Shown here: in pieces, positions 8,305 to 17,272 of the stretch
Layout: every line of letters starts with the position of its first letter
Numbering within the stretch: position 1 is the stretch's first letter
From: Croceivirga lutea
GTDB lineage: Bacteria > Bacteroidota > Bacteroidia > Flavobacteriales > Flavobacteriaceae
Direction: 5' to 3'
Assembly: GCF_014235875.1 (NCBI RefSeq)
Contig: NZ_JACJUK010000001.1
Location: 186,001-250,000 of the forward strand
Length of the DNA: 64,000 nucleotides
The notes under the pieces: model-generated
What the model was told of the DNA's origin: nothing
Database searches by the model: none
Seen by the model: only the letters and a program-made list of their open reading frames with translations
Position numbers and translations under genes: made by a program

Positions 8305-9960
8305 ATGCTAACAAATCTTTCAATAAAAAATTACGCTTTAATTGAAACACTTGATGTAAGTTTTGATAGTGGTTTTATTACTATCACTGGAGAAACTGGC
8401 GCAGGTAAATCTATTTTGTTGGGTGCTCTTTCTTTGGTTTTAGGTAAACGAGCAGATTTATCTGTGCTAAGAAATAAGGACACTAAATGCATAATTGAGG
8501 CAGATTTTCAAGTTAAGAACTATAGACTACATTCATTTTTTGAAGAAAACGATCTCGATTTTGAGCCGCTTACTATATTAAGAAGAGAAATTCTACCAAG
8601 CGGAAAATCTAGGGCCTTTATCAATGATACCCCAGTGACTCTGAATGTATTAGCAAATCTGGGTGATAGGTTGGTAGATATTCATTCACAACATCAAACG
8701 TTGCAGTTAGCAGAAAATGAATTTCAGCTTAAAGTGATTGATGCAATTGCAATGAATCAGGAGCTATTAGCCTCGTACTCTAAAGAATTAATTGAACACA
8801 AAACCATAGTTAAAGATCTTGAAGAATTAATTAACTATAAGTCACAAGCTAACAAGGAGTTGGAATACAATTCTTTTCTACTAAAAGAGCTTCAAGATGC
8901 CAAACTAAAAGTGGGAATGTTAGAAGAATTAGAACAAGAATATGAACAGCTTAATAACGTAGAAACTATTCTTGAAAATCTTCAAACAGCATCTCAAACA
9001 CTTAATAACGAAGAGATAGGTATTCTATCACAATTACAAATTATAAAGCAAGCACTTGGCAAACTAAGCGGATTTAGCAAAGAATATCAAGGCCTTTTTC
9101 AGCGAATAGAATCGGTTACTATTGAACTTGATGATATTTTTTCAGAATTAGAACAAGTTTCAGAAAGGGTAGAAGCAAACCCTAAACGTTTTGAGCAAGT
9201 AAATACCCAACTTCAATTATTACATAACTTATTTAAAAAACATCAAACTGATTCTGTTGAACAATTGCAAGAAATCAGGAATGATTTAGAGGAAAAAGTA
9301 GATGTTTCTTTAAATGTTGACGCCAAAATTGAAGCAAAAGAAAAAGAACTTCAGCTAATAGAAAAGTCTTTAAACAACAAGGCAAAAGAATTACATCAGA
9401 ATCGTGAGAAGATAATTCCAACTCTGAAACAAGAATTAGAAGACAAATTAGCATTGTTAGGTATGCCATCTTCCTCTTTTAAAATAGAATTAACCCTTAC
9501 TAAAGAATTTAAAAGTACGGGTAAAGATGATTTAAGTTTCTTGTTTTCAGCAAATAAGGGCTCCAGTTATGGAGAATTAAAGAAAGTAGCTTCAGGTGGA
9601 GAGCTTTCAAGAATTATGTTAGTTATTAAATCTATTCTAGCCAAGTTTGAAAAGTTACCTACCTTGATGTTTGATGAGATTGATACTGGTGTTTCAGGTG
9701 AGATTTCTAGCAAAATGGGTAGTATTATGAAACAAATGGGTAAAAACATGCAAGTTTATTCTATAACGCATTTGCCGCAGGTAGCTGCCCAAGGAAGTTC
9801 CCAATATAAAGTGTTCAAGCAAGAAAATGAAGAAGCTACATTTACACATATGAAACAGTTAGAATTAGACGAGCGAATAGCAGAATTGTCAGAAATGCTC
9901 GGTGGTAAAAACCCTGCAAGTTCAGCAGTTGCTCATGCTAAAGAATTACTGGGTGTATAA
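8305..9960 (+). CDS. recN: DNA repair protein RecN
   Basis: A protein of 551 residues, normal for this SMC-like ATPase of double-strand break repair. Walker A is ITGETGAGKS near the N-terminus, DIHSQHQTLQL follows, a long coiled coil spans about residues 150-380, and the ABC signature SGGELSRIM and Walker B LMFDEIDTGVSG lie near the C-terminus. The start ATG gives the expected MLTNLSIKNYAL; an upstream in-frame codon at 8284 overlaps the -7 box and is rejected. It is the last gene of the bamD block, and fabI follows with its own promoter. Confidence 0.95.
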   Translation: MLTNLSIKNYALIETLDVSFDSGFITITGETGAGKSILLGALSLVLGKRADLSVLRNKDTKCIIEADFQVKNYRLHSFFEENDLDFEPLTILRREILPSGKSRAFINDTPVTLNVLANLGDRLVDIHSQHQTLQLAENEFQLKVIDAIAMNQELLASYSKELIEHKTIVKDLEELINYKSQANKELEYNSFLLKELQDAKLKVGMLEELEQEYEQLNNVETILENLQTASQTLNNEEIGILSQLQIIKQALGKLSGFSKEYQGLFQRIESVTIELDDIFSELEQVSERVEANPKRFEQVNTQLQLLHNLFKKHQTDSVEQLQEIRNDLEEKVDVSLNVDAKIEAKEKELQLIEKSLNNKAKELHQNREKIIPTLKQELEDKLALLGMPSSSFKIELTLTKEFKSTGKDDLSFLFSANKGSSYGELKKVASGGELSRIMLVIKSILAKFEKLPTLMFDEIDTGVSGEISSKMGSIMKQMGKNMQVYSITHLPQVAAQGSSQYKVFKQENEEATFTHMKQLELDERIAELSEMLGGKNPASSAVAHAKELLGV

Positions 9961-9962
9961 TC

Positions 9963-9990
9963 TTGTGAGATATTCAATTGCTTATCTTTG
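9963..9990 (+). promoter_or_regulatory. Promoter of fabI (TTG-N17-TATCTTTG)
   Basis: TTG at 9963-9965 and TATCTTTG at 9983-9990 are separated by 17 bases, the spacing described for Flavobacterium promoters. The ATG of fabI lies 26 bases downstream. This is the most complete promoter in the window. Confidence 0.6.
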
Positions 9991-10016
9991 CTAACCAAAA
10001 ACCAAAAAATATAGTA

Positions 10017-10829
10017 ATGGGCCACAATTTATTAAACGGAAAACGCGGAATTATCTTTGGTGCTTTAGATGAAAATTCAATAGCTTGGAAAACTGCGGAA
10101 AAAGTACATGAAGAAGGCGGAAAATTTGTGTTAACCAATGCACCAATAGCAATGCGAATGGGGCAAATAAAAGAGCTAGCAGAAAAAACAGGTTCAGAAA
10201 TTATACCAGCAGATGCTACCAATGAAGAAGACCTTCAAAATTTGGTTAATAAGGCTGTTGAAATATTAGGAGGTAAGCTAGATTTTGTTTTGCATTCTAT
10301 TGGCATGTCTGTAAACGTTCGTAAAGGGCGCCATTATACAGATGAAAAATATGATTTTACTGCGAAGGGTTGGGATGTTTCGGCTCTTTCTTTCCATAAA
10401 GTTATGCAGACGTTGTATAAAAATGATGCAATGAATGAGTGGGGTAGTATTGTGGCCTTAACATATATGGCGGCACAACGTACTTTTCCTGATTATAACG
10501 ATATGGCGGATAATAAAGCATATTTAGAATCTGTTGCGCGTAGTTTTGGTTATTTCTTTGGAAAAGACAAAAAAGTGCGTGTTAACACAATTTCTCAATC
10601 ACCTACTCCTACCACAGCAGGGCAAGGAGTAAAAGGGTTTGATGGGTTTATTTCTTATGCGGAAAAAATGTCTCCATTAGGTAATGCAACAGCAGATGAT
10701 TGCGCAAATTACACGGTTACCCTTTTCTCAGATTTAACTAAAAAGGTAACTATGCAAAACTTATTTCATGACGGAGGTTTCTCAAATACAGGAGTAAGCC
10801 AAGAAGTTATAGATGAGTTTTCTAAATAA
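10017..10829 (+). CDS. fabI: Enoyl-[acyl-carrier-protein] reductase (NADH), FabI
   Basis: A protein of 271 residues from MGHNLLNGK; a 13-codon longer reading would start inside the promoter. FabI completes each round of fatty acid elongation by reducing enoyl-ACP. Visible are the FabI-type dinucleotide loop GIIFGALDENSIAW, LDFVLHSIGMS, and the catalytic Tyr-x6-Lys in YNDMADNK. The N-terminal loop separates it from ordinary short-chain dehydrogenases. It is monocistronic, with a good promoter upstream and a hairpin terminator immediately after. Confidence 0.94.
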   Translation: MGHNLLNGKRGIIFGALDENSIAWKTAEKVHEEGGKFVLTNAPIAMRMGQIKELAEKTGSEIIPADATNEEDLQNLVNKAVEILGGKLDFVLHSIGMSVNVRKGRHYTDEKYDFTAKGWDVSALSFHKVMQTLYKNDAMNEWGSIVALTYMAAQRTFPDYNDMADNKAYLESVARSFGYFFGKDKKVRVNTISQSPTPTTAGQGVKGFDGFISYAEKMSPLGNATADDCANYTVTLFSDLTKKVTMQNLFHDGGFSNTGVSQEVIDEFSK

Positions 10830-10849
10830 GTATTAAACAAAAATTAACA

Positions 10850-10876
10850 AAAGCCATCTGCTATGCAGGTGGCTTT
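10850..10876 (+). terminator. Hairpin terminator after fabI
   Basis: A 12-bp stem (AAAGCCATCTGC pairing with GCAGGTGGCTTT, one G-T wobble) with a three-base loop. It lies between fabI and the glycosyltransferase gene. The T tract is short, so termination may be partial. Confidence 0.65.
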
Positions 10877-10888
10877 CGTATTTAATTA

Positions 10889-11896
10889 ATGGAGGATTTA
10901 TATTTTTCTTTTGTAATACCAGTCTATAATAGGCCAGATGAAGTAGAAGAATTGCTGCAGAGTCTTGTTGAACAAGATTATCAAAAACCGTATGAAATTG
11001 TTTTGGTGGAAGATGGTTCAACACTAGATTCCAAAACTGTGGTTGAAGCGTTTAAATCACGACTTAACATTTCATATTATTTTAAAGAAAACTCAGGCCC
11101 TGGTGACTCAAGAAATTATGGTATGCGTAATGCCAAAGGAAATTACTTTTTAATTTTAGATTCTGATTGTATTCTGCCACCTCAATATTTAACTGAAGTT
11201 CAGAAGGAGCTCGGCTCCAATTTTGTTCACTGTTTTGGGGGGCCAGATGCTGCTCATGAATCTTTTTCTGACATTCAAAAAGCAATAAACTATGCAATGA
11301 CATCTTTTTTAACTACAGGTGGCATCCGAGGCAGAAAAAATGCAGTAGGTAAATTTCAACCCCGTAGTTTTAATTTAGGAATTTCAAAAGAAGCTTTTGA
11401 TAAAACAAAAGGTTTTGGAAACATACACCCTGGGGAAGACCCAGATTTGACCTTTAGAATTTGGAAAGCTGGTTATGAAACTAGATTATTCCCAAAAGCC
11501 TTTGTTTTTCATAAAAGAAGAATAGACTGGAAAAAGTACCATAAACAGGTTAATAAATTCGGTATGGTAAGGCCAATTTTAAACAAATGGCACCCATCAA
11601 CTAAAAAAATAACCTACTGGTTCCCCACCTTTTTTGTGATTGGGTTTATTCTAGCGGTTATAGTATCGTTTTTTAAAACAACCATTTTACTCTGGTTGTA
11701 TGCATTGTATTTTGGTGTATTGTTTATGGAGTGCCTTTTTACCACCAAGAGTTTTAAGATTTCTATGTACGCTTTATTGGCAGTAGTTATTCAATTTTGG
11801 GGCTATGGAAAAGGTTTTCTAAAATCTACTTTGTTTCTTACATTTAGTTCTAAAGAACCACAGGAAATATTTCCTCATTTATTCTTTAAAAATTAA
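10889..11896 (+). CDS. Family 2 glycosyltransferase with C-terminal membrane helices
   Basis: A protein of 335 residues. The GT-A fold begins at FVIPVYNRPDEVEELL, with the nucleotide-sugar motif VEDGS and the metal-binding DSDC in LILDSDCILPP; GEDPDLTFRIWKAG is the acceptor-side motif. Two hydrophobic helices around residues 245-285, plus a third weaker one, anchor it to the inner membrane. It should transfer a sugar to a lipid or polymer at the cytoplasmic face; donor and acceptor are unknown. It lies six bases before the YbbR-like gene and is probably cotranscribed with it and coaE. Confidence 0.85.
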   Translation: MEDLYFSFVIPVYNRPDEVEELLQSLVEQDYQKPYEIVLVEDGSTLDSKTVVEAFKSRLNISYYFKENSGPGDSRNYGMRNAKGNYFLILDSDCILPPQYLTEVQKELGSNFVHCFGGPDAAHESFSDIQKAINYAMTSFLTTGGIRGRKNAVGKFQPRSFNLGISKEAFDKTKGFGNIHPGEDPDLTFRIWKAGYETRLFPKAFVFHKRRIDWKKYHKQVNKFGMVRPILNKWHPSTKKITYWFPTFFVIGFILAVIVSFFKTTILLWLYALYFGVLFMECLFTTKSFKISMYALLAVVIQFWGYGKGFLKSTLFLTFSSKEPQEIFPHLFFKN

Positions 11897-11901
11897 ACCC
11901 A

Positions 11902-12852
11902 GTGCTACGAAAATTCATTAATGGCTTGGATAAGAAAAAAGTAAAAGTATTTTTACTTTTTTTAGCCTTGTCATTTGTAGCATGGAGTATAAGTAAGTTA
12001 TCTCAAAACTATGATTCTTGGGTAACGGTAGAGCTAGAAGCTACTAAACTTCCTGATAGTTTATTATTAAAAGAAAATACAAATACTCAAGCTAGACTGC
12101 GTATTAGCGCTAGTGGTTTTCGCTTATTAGGTATGGGTTTAAGTCAAAAAACCTTTAAAGTAAATGTTAGTAAAATCCAATCTAAAAACCATGAATATTA
12201 CCTAAAGGCTAACACTATTCAAGACCAATTAAACGAAAAGTTCTCTACAGCAATAATAAAAAGAGTTTCGCCAGACACGTTGTTTTTTGATTTATATCAT
12301 GTAGTGGCTAAAAAAGTTAAGATAAAAGGTAATCTAGGTCTAAAACCAGCTCAAAATTATATTCTACAAGGTAGAATTAAATATGAACCAGACTCTATTT
12401 TAGTAAAGGGCCCATCAAAAGAAATTGACACTCTAAAAGTGATCTATACAAAACCAAGAAACTTTGAAAACATAGACAAAGATATTGAGGAGTTTGTATC
12501 CTTAGAAATTCCGTCGAGTTTAAAAGATTCTGAATTTTCTGGCAATCGAGTAAAGGTTTTAGCCAAAGTTGTTCGCTTTTCAGAAAAATTGATTTCAGTT
12601 CCTGTGACCGTTGAAAATGTTCCTAAAGGATACGCAATAAAGACATTTCCTAGTACCATTACACTACTATGCAAGGCTCCTGAAACTGCACTAAATAGCA
12701 TAGTAGGAACAGATTTTAAAGTGGTAGCTAAATATGATTCTACTTTAGTAAAATCAAATACCTTGTACTTGAGCATTGTAACTAAACCAGAAAGTGTATT
12801 TTACAGTAAGTTGCAAGAACAGACCGTAAAATTTGTACTAGAGCAAAAATGA
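11902..12852 (+). CDS. YbbR-like (CdaR family) membrane-anchored protein
   Basis: A protein of 316 residues starting at GTG; no ATG lies near the start. One N-terminal helix (about residues 16-32) anchors a periplasmic part made of YbbR-type beta repeats, visible in VTVELEATKLPDSLLL, KVKIKGNLGLKPAQNY and VPVTVENVPKGY. In Firmicutes such proteins regulate the diadenylate cyclase CdaA; I see no cyclase gene here, so that role is not supported. It overlaps coaE by 4 bases (ATGA). Confidence 0.78.
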   Translation: MLRKFINGLDKKKVKVFLLFLALSFVAWSISKLSQNYDSWVTVELEATKLPDSLLLKENTNTQARLRISASGFRLLGMGLSQKTFKVNVSKIQSKNHEYYLKANTIQDQLNEKFSTAIIKRVSPDTLFFDLYHVVAKKVKIKGNLGLKPAQNYILQGRIKYEPDSILVKGPSKEIDTLKVIYTKPRNFENIDKDIEEFVSLEIPSSLKDSEFSGNRVKVLAKVVRFSEKLISVPVTVENVPKGYAIKTFPSTITLLCKAPETALNSIVGTDFKVVAKYDSTLVKSNTLYLSIVTKPESVFYSKLQEQTVKFVLEQK

Positions 12853-13439
12853 TAGTAGGCTTAACTGGAGGAATAGGTAGTGGTAAAAGTACCGTGGCAA
12901 AATTCTTTAGAGAGTTAGGAGTGCCCGTTTATAATTCTGATAAAGAGGCTAAAATTTTAATGCATGAGAATTCAGAGGTAAAATCTAAAATAATTAGCTT
13001 ATTTGGAGAAAAGGCATATGTAAATAATGAATTGAATAGAAAGTTTATTGCATCAGAAGTTTTTTCTAATGAAGAGAAATTAAAAGCGCTAAATGCTATT
13101 GTTCATCCTGCTGTTAAAGCTCACTTTTTAAATTGGGCAGACAAACAAGATTACCCTTATGTAATACAAGAGGCAGCTATTATTTTTGAAAACAATTCTG
13201 AAAATAGATATGACAAAATAATACTTGTTATAGCACCTAAAGAAACGCGTATTTCAAGAGTAATGAATAGAGACGGTAATTCAACTTCTGATATTAAGGC
13301 TAGAATAGAAAACCAGTTATCAGACGAAGAAAAAATACCAAGAGCACATTTTGTCATTAAAAATATAGCGTTAGACAAAACCAGGCAAAATGCCAGAAAA
13401 ATTCATGAAATCCTGTTAAATGCTGCTACTAAGCATTAA
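12849..13439 (+). CDS. coaE: Dephospho-CoA kinase
   Basis: A protein of 196 residues, the family's usual length. The P-loop GLTGGIGSGKST is at the extreme N-terminus, with SDKEAK (the substrate Asp) and the lid region RDGNSTSDIKARI. It phosphorylates dephospho-CoA in the last step of CoA synthesis, complementing coaBC at 6168. The start overlaps the YbbR-like stop by four bases, so translation is coupled. A 70-base gap separates it from the histidine kinase gene. Confidence 0.94.
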   Translation: MIVGLTGGIGSGKSTVAKFFRELGVPVYNSDKEAKILMHENSEVKSKIISLFGEKAYVNNELNRKFIASEVFSNEEKLKALNAIVHPAVKAHFLNWADKQDYPYVIQEAAIIFENNSENRYDKIILVIAPKETRISRVMNRDGNSTSDIKARIENQLSDEEKIPRAHFVIKNIALDKTRQNARKIHEILLNAATKH

Positions 13440-13510
13440 ATTTTAACATTTTTGTTAAGGTTAGGTTAAACGGAAAAAGGCCTAAATGTTAAATTTTTAA
13501 TTTTACACTG

Positions 13511-15094
13511 ATGAACAGAAAACTTTTTGTTCTTCTAGTAATTCTAATGAGTTTATCTTTAATAGGGATAATCTTTGTTCAAGGTTTGTGGATTAAAAAA
13601 TCTGTTGAGGACAAAGAAGAACAATTTAGAAATACTGTAGAAGATGTATTGGCCAAGGTGGCTGAGAGGGTAGAGCGTAGGGAATTACAAGAGTATTCCA
13701 CTAAAATAGCAGAAGCCATAGATAGTGCAGGTGTACCAAAAACCACTCAAATACGAAACTTCTTCTACGTAGATAGAGATATAAGTTCTGATGAGATGAC
13801 GTTTTATTCTCATGGAATTTTAGAAGAAGATTATGATGTTTCATCGTTGTTCTTTGACAATAGTGGTGGCAATTCAGATTCCACCACCATAACGAATTTT
13901 ACCAGTAAGCGAACGCGAACCGTTTTTAAAGAAGACTTTGGGTTAGATGGTCAACGCTATGCACTAACACCAATACAAAAACTCGAAAAAATTGGTGGTT
14001 TATCAAAAATTGATAAACTAGCCATAGAAGACGTTTTTTTAGAAGCTGCTAAAAGCCAACCTATTCACAAGCGAGTCTCAAAAGCAGAACTTGAGTTATT
14101 AATTGGCCAAGAATTGGCAGATAGAAGTATTGATATTAATTACGAGTATGGTATATATAGCCGTGGTTTTCCTACGAAAGTAAGGTCTAAGAAATTTAAG
14201 TTTTCTAAAACGGCCATGTATAAAACTCCAATATTTAGAGATAGTGATGGCGAAACTAATTTTTCCCTGTTACTCTCTTTTCCAGAAAAAAAGAGTTTTC
14301 TAATCAGTAGTATTTTAGGAATGGCGGTTATGTCATTATTATTTACATTGGTTATAGTAGTTGCGTATTCTAGTGCAATTTATCAATTGATAAAACAGAA
14401 GCAGATTTCAGAAATTAAATCTGATTTCATAAATAATATGACGCACGAATTTAAGACGCCTATTGCTACGATAAATTTGGCTGTTGAAGCTATTAGAAAC
14501 CCAGCTTCTATTGAAGATAAAGACAAAGTACTTCGATATTTGGGAATGATTCGTGATGAAAATAAAAGAATGCACGCTCAGGTTGAGAATGTTTTACGAA
14601 TATCAAAATTAGAGAAGAATCAATTAGATATTAGTAAGGATAGGGTAGATGCCCACGACATTATAATGGACGCAATTTCGCATATAGAGTTAATAGTTGA
14701 AGATAGAGGAGGTTACGTTAAAACAAATTTAGAAGCAGCTAGAACAGACATTTTGGCTAATGAGATGCACTTTACTAATGTTTTAGTAAATATTTTAGAT
14801 AATGCGGTTAAATATTCACCTGAATCTCCTAAGATTGATGTATTTACAGAAGTGGTAAAAAACCAAATAGTAATAAAGATTCAAGACCAAGGAGCGGGTA
14901 TGAATAAAACAGTGCAAAAGAGAGTGTTTGAAAAATTTTACCGGGAACATACCGGTGACATACATAATGTAAAGGGCCACGGATTAGGGTTGGCCTACGT
15001 AAAAAAAATAGTTGATGACCACCAAGGTGAGGTTTATGTGGAAAGTGAGAAAGGTAAAGGAACGGCTTTCTTCATTAAATTACCTTTAATTTAA
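13511..15094 (+). CDS. Membrane sensor histidine kinase (HisKA type)
   Basis: A protein of 527 residues. A membrane helix (about 5-27), a periplasmic sensor of ~240 residues with no recognised fold, and a second helix (about 268-292) lead to the kinase core. The phospho-accepting His312 lies in MTHEFKTPIATI, the N box is NILDNAVKYSPE, and the G1 and G2 boxes are QDQGAGM and KGHGLGLAYVKK. A paired OmpR-type regulator starts seven bases downstream. The input signal is unknown; the first sensor segment is strongly charged and helical. It resembles kinases found as single pairs in most Flavobacteriaceae. Confidence 0.92.
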   Translation: MNRKLFVLLVILMSLSLIGIIFVQGLWIKKSVEDKEEQFRNTVEDVLAKVAERVERRELQEYSTKIAEAIDSAGVPKTTQIRNFFYVDRDISSDEMTFYSHGILEEDYDVSSLFFDNSGGNSDSTTITNFTSKRTRTVFKEDFGLDGQRYALTPIQKLEKIGGLSKIDKLAIEDVFLEAAKSQPIHKRVSKAELELLIGQELADRSIDINYEYGIYSRGFPTKVRSKKFKFSKTAMYKTPIFRDSDGETNFSLLLSFPEKKSFLISSILGMAVMSLLFTLVIVVAYSSAIYQLIKQKQISEIKSDFINNMTHEFKTPIATINLAVEAIRNPASIEDKDKVLRYLGMIRDENKRMHAQVENVLRISKLEKNQLDISKDRVDAHDIIMDAISHIELIVEDRGGYVKTNLEAARTDILANEMHFTNVLVNILDNAVKYSPESPKIDVFTEVVKNQIVIKIQDQGAGMNKTVQKRVFEKFYREHTGDIHNVKGHGLGLAYVKKIVDDHQGEVYVESEKGKGTAFFIKLPLI

Positions 15095-15101
15095 AAAAGA
15101 T

Positions 15102-15821
15102 ATGGAGACAGAAAACAAGAAAATACTTTTAGTAGAGGATGACCCAAATTTTGGTATTGTGTTGAAAGATTACCTTCAAATGAACAACTTTGACGTTGTG
15201 CTTGCCAAAAATGGTATGGAGGGCTTTGAAAAGTTTAAAAAAGACAACTACGACGTTTGTATTTTAGATGTAATGATGCCTTATAAAGATGGATTTACTT
15301 TAGCAAAAGAAATTCGAGAAAAGAATGAGAATGTGCCTATTGTATTCTTAACTGCTAAAACAATGAAAGAAGATGTTTTAAAAGGTTATAAGGCTGGTGC
15401 AGATGATTATTTAAATAAGCCTTTTGATTCCGAGGTGTTACTAATGAAATTAAAAGCCATTTTACAACGTAAAGCTTCTAATACACTGGCTGATAGTAAA
15501 CAATTTGAATTTGAAATAGGAAACTTTCATTTAAATTCTAAACTACGTTTTCTAAAATATAAAGATGAGGAGTCAATTAAATTGTCTCCTAAAGAAAATG
15601 AGTTATTACGCTTATTGGCATTGCATGAAAATGATTTAATGCCAAGAGAATTGGCCTTGACCAAAATTTGGAGAGATGACAACTACTTTACATCTAGAAG
15701 TATGGATGTTTACATTGCAAAATTGCGTAAATATTTAAAGAAAGATGATGTTGTTGAAATCTTAAATATTCACGGTGAAGGTTTTCGTTTAGTAGTAAAA
15801 ACAGACGAGGAGACCAATTAA
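15102..15821 (+). CDS. OmpR/PhoB-type response regulator
   Basis: A protein of 239 residues. The receiver domain has the acidic pair in LLVEDD, phospho-acceptor D56 in CILDVMMP, Thr in FLTAKT and Lys in YLNKPFD. The C-terminal winged helix (about 140-235) has KLSPKENELLRLL and SMDVYIAKLRKYL. It is the cognate regulator of the kinase directly upstream (7-base gap). A strong bidirectional terminator follows. Confidence 0.94.
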   Translation: METENKKILLVEDDPNFGIVLKDYLQMNNFDVVLAKNGMEGFEKFKKDNYDVCILDVMMPYKDGFTLAKEIREKNENVPIVFLTAKTMKEDVLKGYKAGADDYLNKPFDSEVLLMKLKAILQRKASNTLADSKQFEFEIGNFHLNSKLRFLKYKDEESIKLSPKENELLRLLALHENDLMPRELALTKIWRDDNYFTSRSMDVYIAKLRKYLKKDDVVEILNIHGEGFRLVVKTDEETN

Positions 15822-15836
15822 GAAAAGAACATATAT

Positions 15837-15874
15837 AACTAAAAAAGCTCCGTATTTACGGAGCTTTTTTAGTT
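15837..15874. terminator. Bidirectional terminator between the regulator and gluconokinase genes
   Basis: An 18-bp perfect stem: AACT, A-tract and GCTCCGTA pair with TACGGAGC, T-tract and AGTT around a two-base loop. A/T tracts on both sides let it stop transcripts from both converging units. Confidence 0.9.
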
Positions 15875-15879
15875 AGGTT

Positions 15880-16365
15880 CTAAACATATTCTAGTATTTG
15901 AGATATAATTTTTTCTGGTGGATTCACAATAGAAACAGTTATTACATTTTTTGGCTCCTCAAGTGTTTCAAATTGAGATTTAAGTAAATTGATAGGCATA
16001 AAATGCCCTTTACGCTCTTCCAACCTAAGTTTAATTTCCTTAAAAGAGCCTTTCAAATAAATAATTTCTCCTTTTTCTTTTAGTCCTGACAAAAGGATAG
16101 CACGGTATTTTTCTTTTAAAGCAGAACAAGCAATCACAGCGCCTTTTGTTTGATGCTCTAAACCTAGTTGGTTAAGTTTTTCTAACCAACCCTTTCTGTC
16201 ATCATCATTAAGAGGTGTACCAGACTTCATTTTTTGAACATTACTTTCTGGATGATAGTCATCACCATCAAAAAACTGAAAATCTAACTCGTTTGCTAGT
16301 TTTTTACCAATTGTAGATTTTCCGGAACCAGAAACTCCCATAACAAAAAACACTTTTTTACTCAT
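15880..16365 (-). CDS. Gluconokinase
   Basis: A protein of 161 residues, the size of GntK/IdnK-type gluconate kinases that make 6-phosphogluconate. The P-loop GVSGSGKSTIGKKLA is at the N-terminus, followed by DGDDYHPESNVQKM and GTPLNDDDRKGWL, all diagnostic of the family. No gluconate permease or dehydratase is nearby; the gene is the last of a housekeeping run and overlaps miaA by 8 bases. This is an unusual home for a sugar kinase, so the true substrate in this organism is open. Confidence 0.88.
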   Translation of the reverse strand: MSKKVFFVMGVSGSGKSTIGKKLANELDFQFFDGDDYHPESNVQKMKSGTPLNDDDRKGWLEKLNQLGLEHQTKGAVIACSALKEKYRAILLSGLKEKGEIIYLKGSFKEIKLRLEERKGHFMPINLLKSQFETLEEPKNVITVSIVNPPEKIISQILEYV

Positions 16366-17272
16366 TTTCTAGTGCATTTTTAATCTTAGCAATTTTAGAT
16401 TCTAGACTATCATCAAAATCTACCCAAATTATATTTTCATTTTTTCGGTACCAAGTCAATTGTCTTTTTGCAAATCTTCTGGTGTTCTTTTTTATTTCAG
16501 CAACAGCTTCATCAAGACTAATTTTACCTTCTAAATAAGAGAACAATTCCTTATAACCAATTGTATTTAAAGCATTTAAATTTTTAAATTGATGTAAATG
16601 TTTGGCTTCTGAAAGCAATCCTTCTTGCATCATTTTATCAACTCTTAAATTAATTCTTCGGTAGATAATTTCTCTTTCTGCATTAATACCAACATAAAGT
16701 GTTTTAAAATTTCTTTGAGGTTTTAATTGATTTAAAAACGAAGAAAATGGTTTGCCTGAAGCTATACAAACTTCTAAGGCTCTAATAACACGGTGCGGAT
16801 TATCCAAATCAACTTTTTCATAGTAAACCGGGTCCTTTTTTTTGAGAAGCTCCTGTAAAGATTTAAGACCGTTAGTTTTCATTTGTTGGTTTAATTCTTC
16901 TCTGATAGAATTAGGTGCTTCAGGAAAATCGTCTAATCCTTTAACAACAGCATCAACATACATACCACTTCCACCAACGAGTATTACCGTGTTATGTGAT
17001 TTAAAAAGTTGGTTTAATTTAGCAGTTGCCTCTTTTTCAAAATCACCGACGGAATAGGCGTCTTTTATACTAATATGTTGAATAAAATGATGTTTCGCTT
17101 CTATAAGTTCTTCATTTGAAGGTACTGCAGTGCCAATCGTCATTTCCTTAAAAAACTGCCTTGAATCCGCAGAAATAATTTCTGTTTTGAAATGTTTAGC
17201 TAACTCAATTGCCAACTTGGTTTTGCCAATTGCAGTTGCACCTACCACAGCAATTACTAGGTTTTTTTTCAT
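16358..17272 (-). CDS. miaA: tRNA dimethylallyltransferase
   Basis: A protein of 304 residues starting at MKKNLVIAVVG; five extra upstream codons would run into the channel gene. Motifs are VGATAIGKTKLAIEL (P-loop), EIISADSRQFFKEM, LVGGSGMYVDAVV and the C-terminal FAKRQLTWYRK. MiaA prenylates A37 of tRNAs that read UNN codons, including the tRNA-Ser(TGA) of this window. The start overlaps the channel stop by four bases (ATGA) and the gene overlaps gluconokinase by eight. Confidence 0.95.
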   Translation of the reverse strand: MKKNLVIAVVGATAIGKTKLAIELAKHFKTEIISADSRQFFKEMTIGTAVPSNEELIEAKHHFIQHISIKDAYSVGDFEKEATAKLNQLFKSHNTVILVGGSGMYVDAVVKGLDDFPEAPNSIREELNQQMKTNGLKSLQELLKKKDPVYYEKVDLDNPHRVIRALEVCIASGKPFSSFLNQLKPQRNFKTLYVGINAEREIIYRRINLRVDKMMQEGLLSEAKHLHQFKNLNALNTIGYKELFSYLEGKISLDEAVAEIKKNTRRFAKRQLTWYRKNENIIWVDFDDSLESKIAKIKNALENE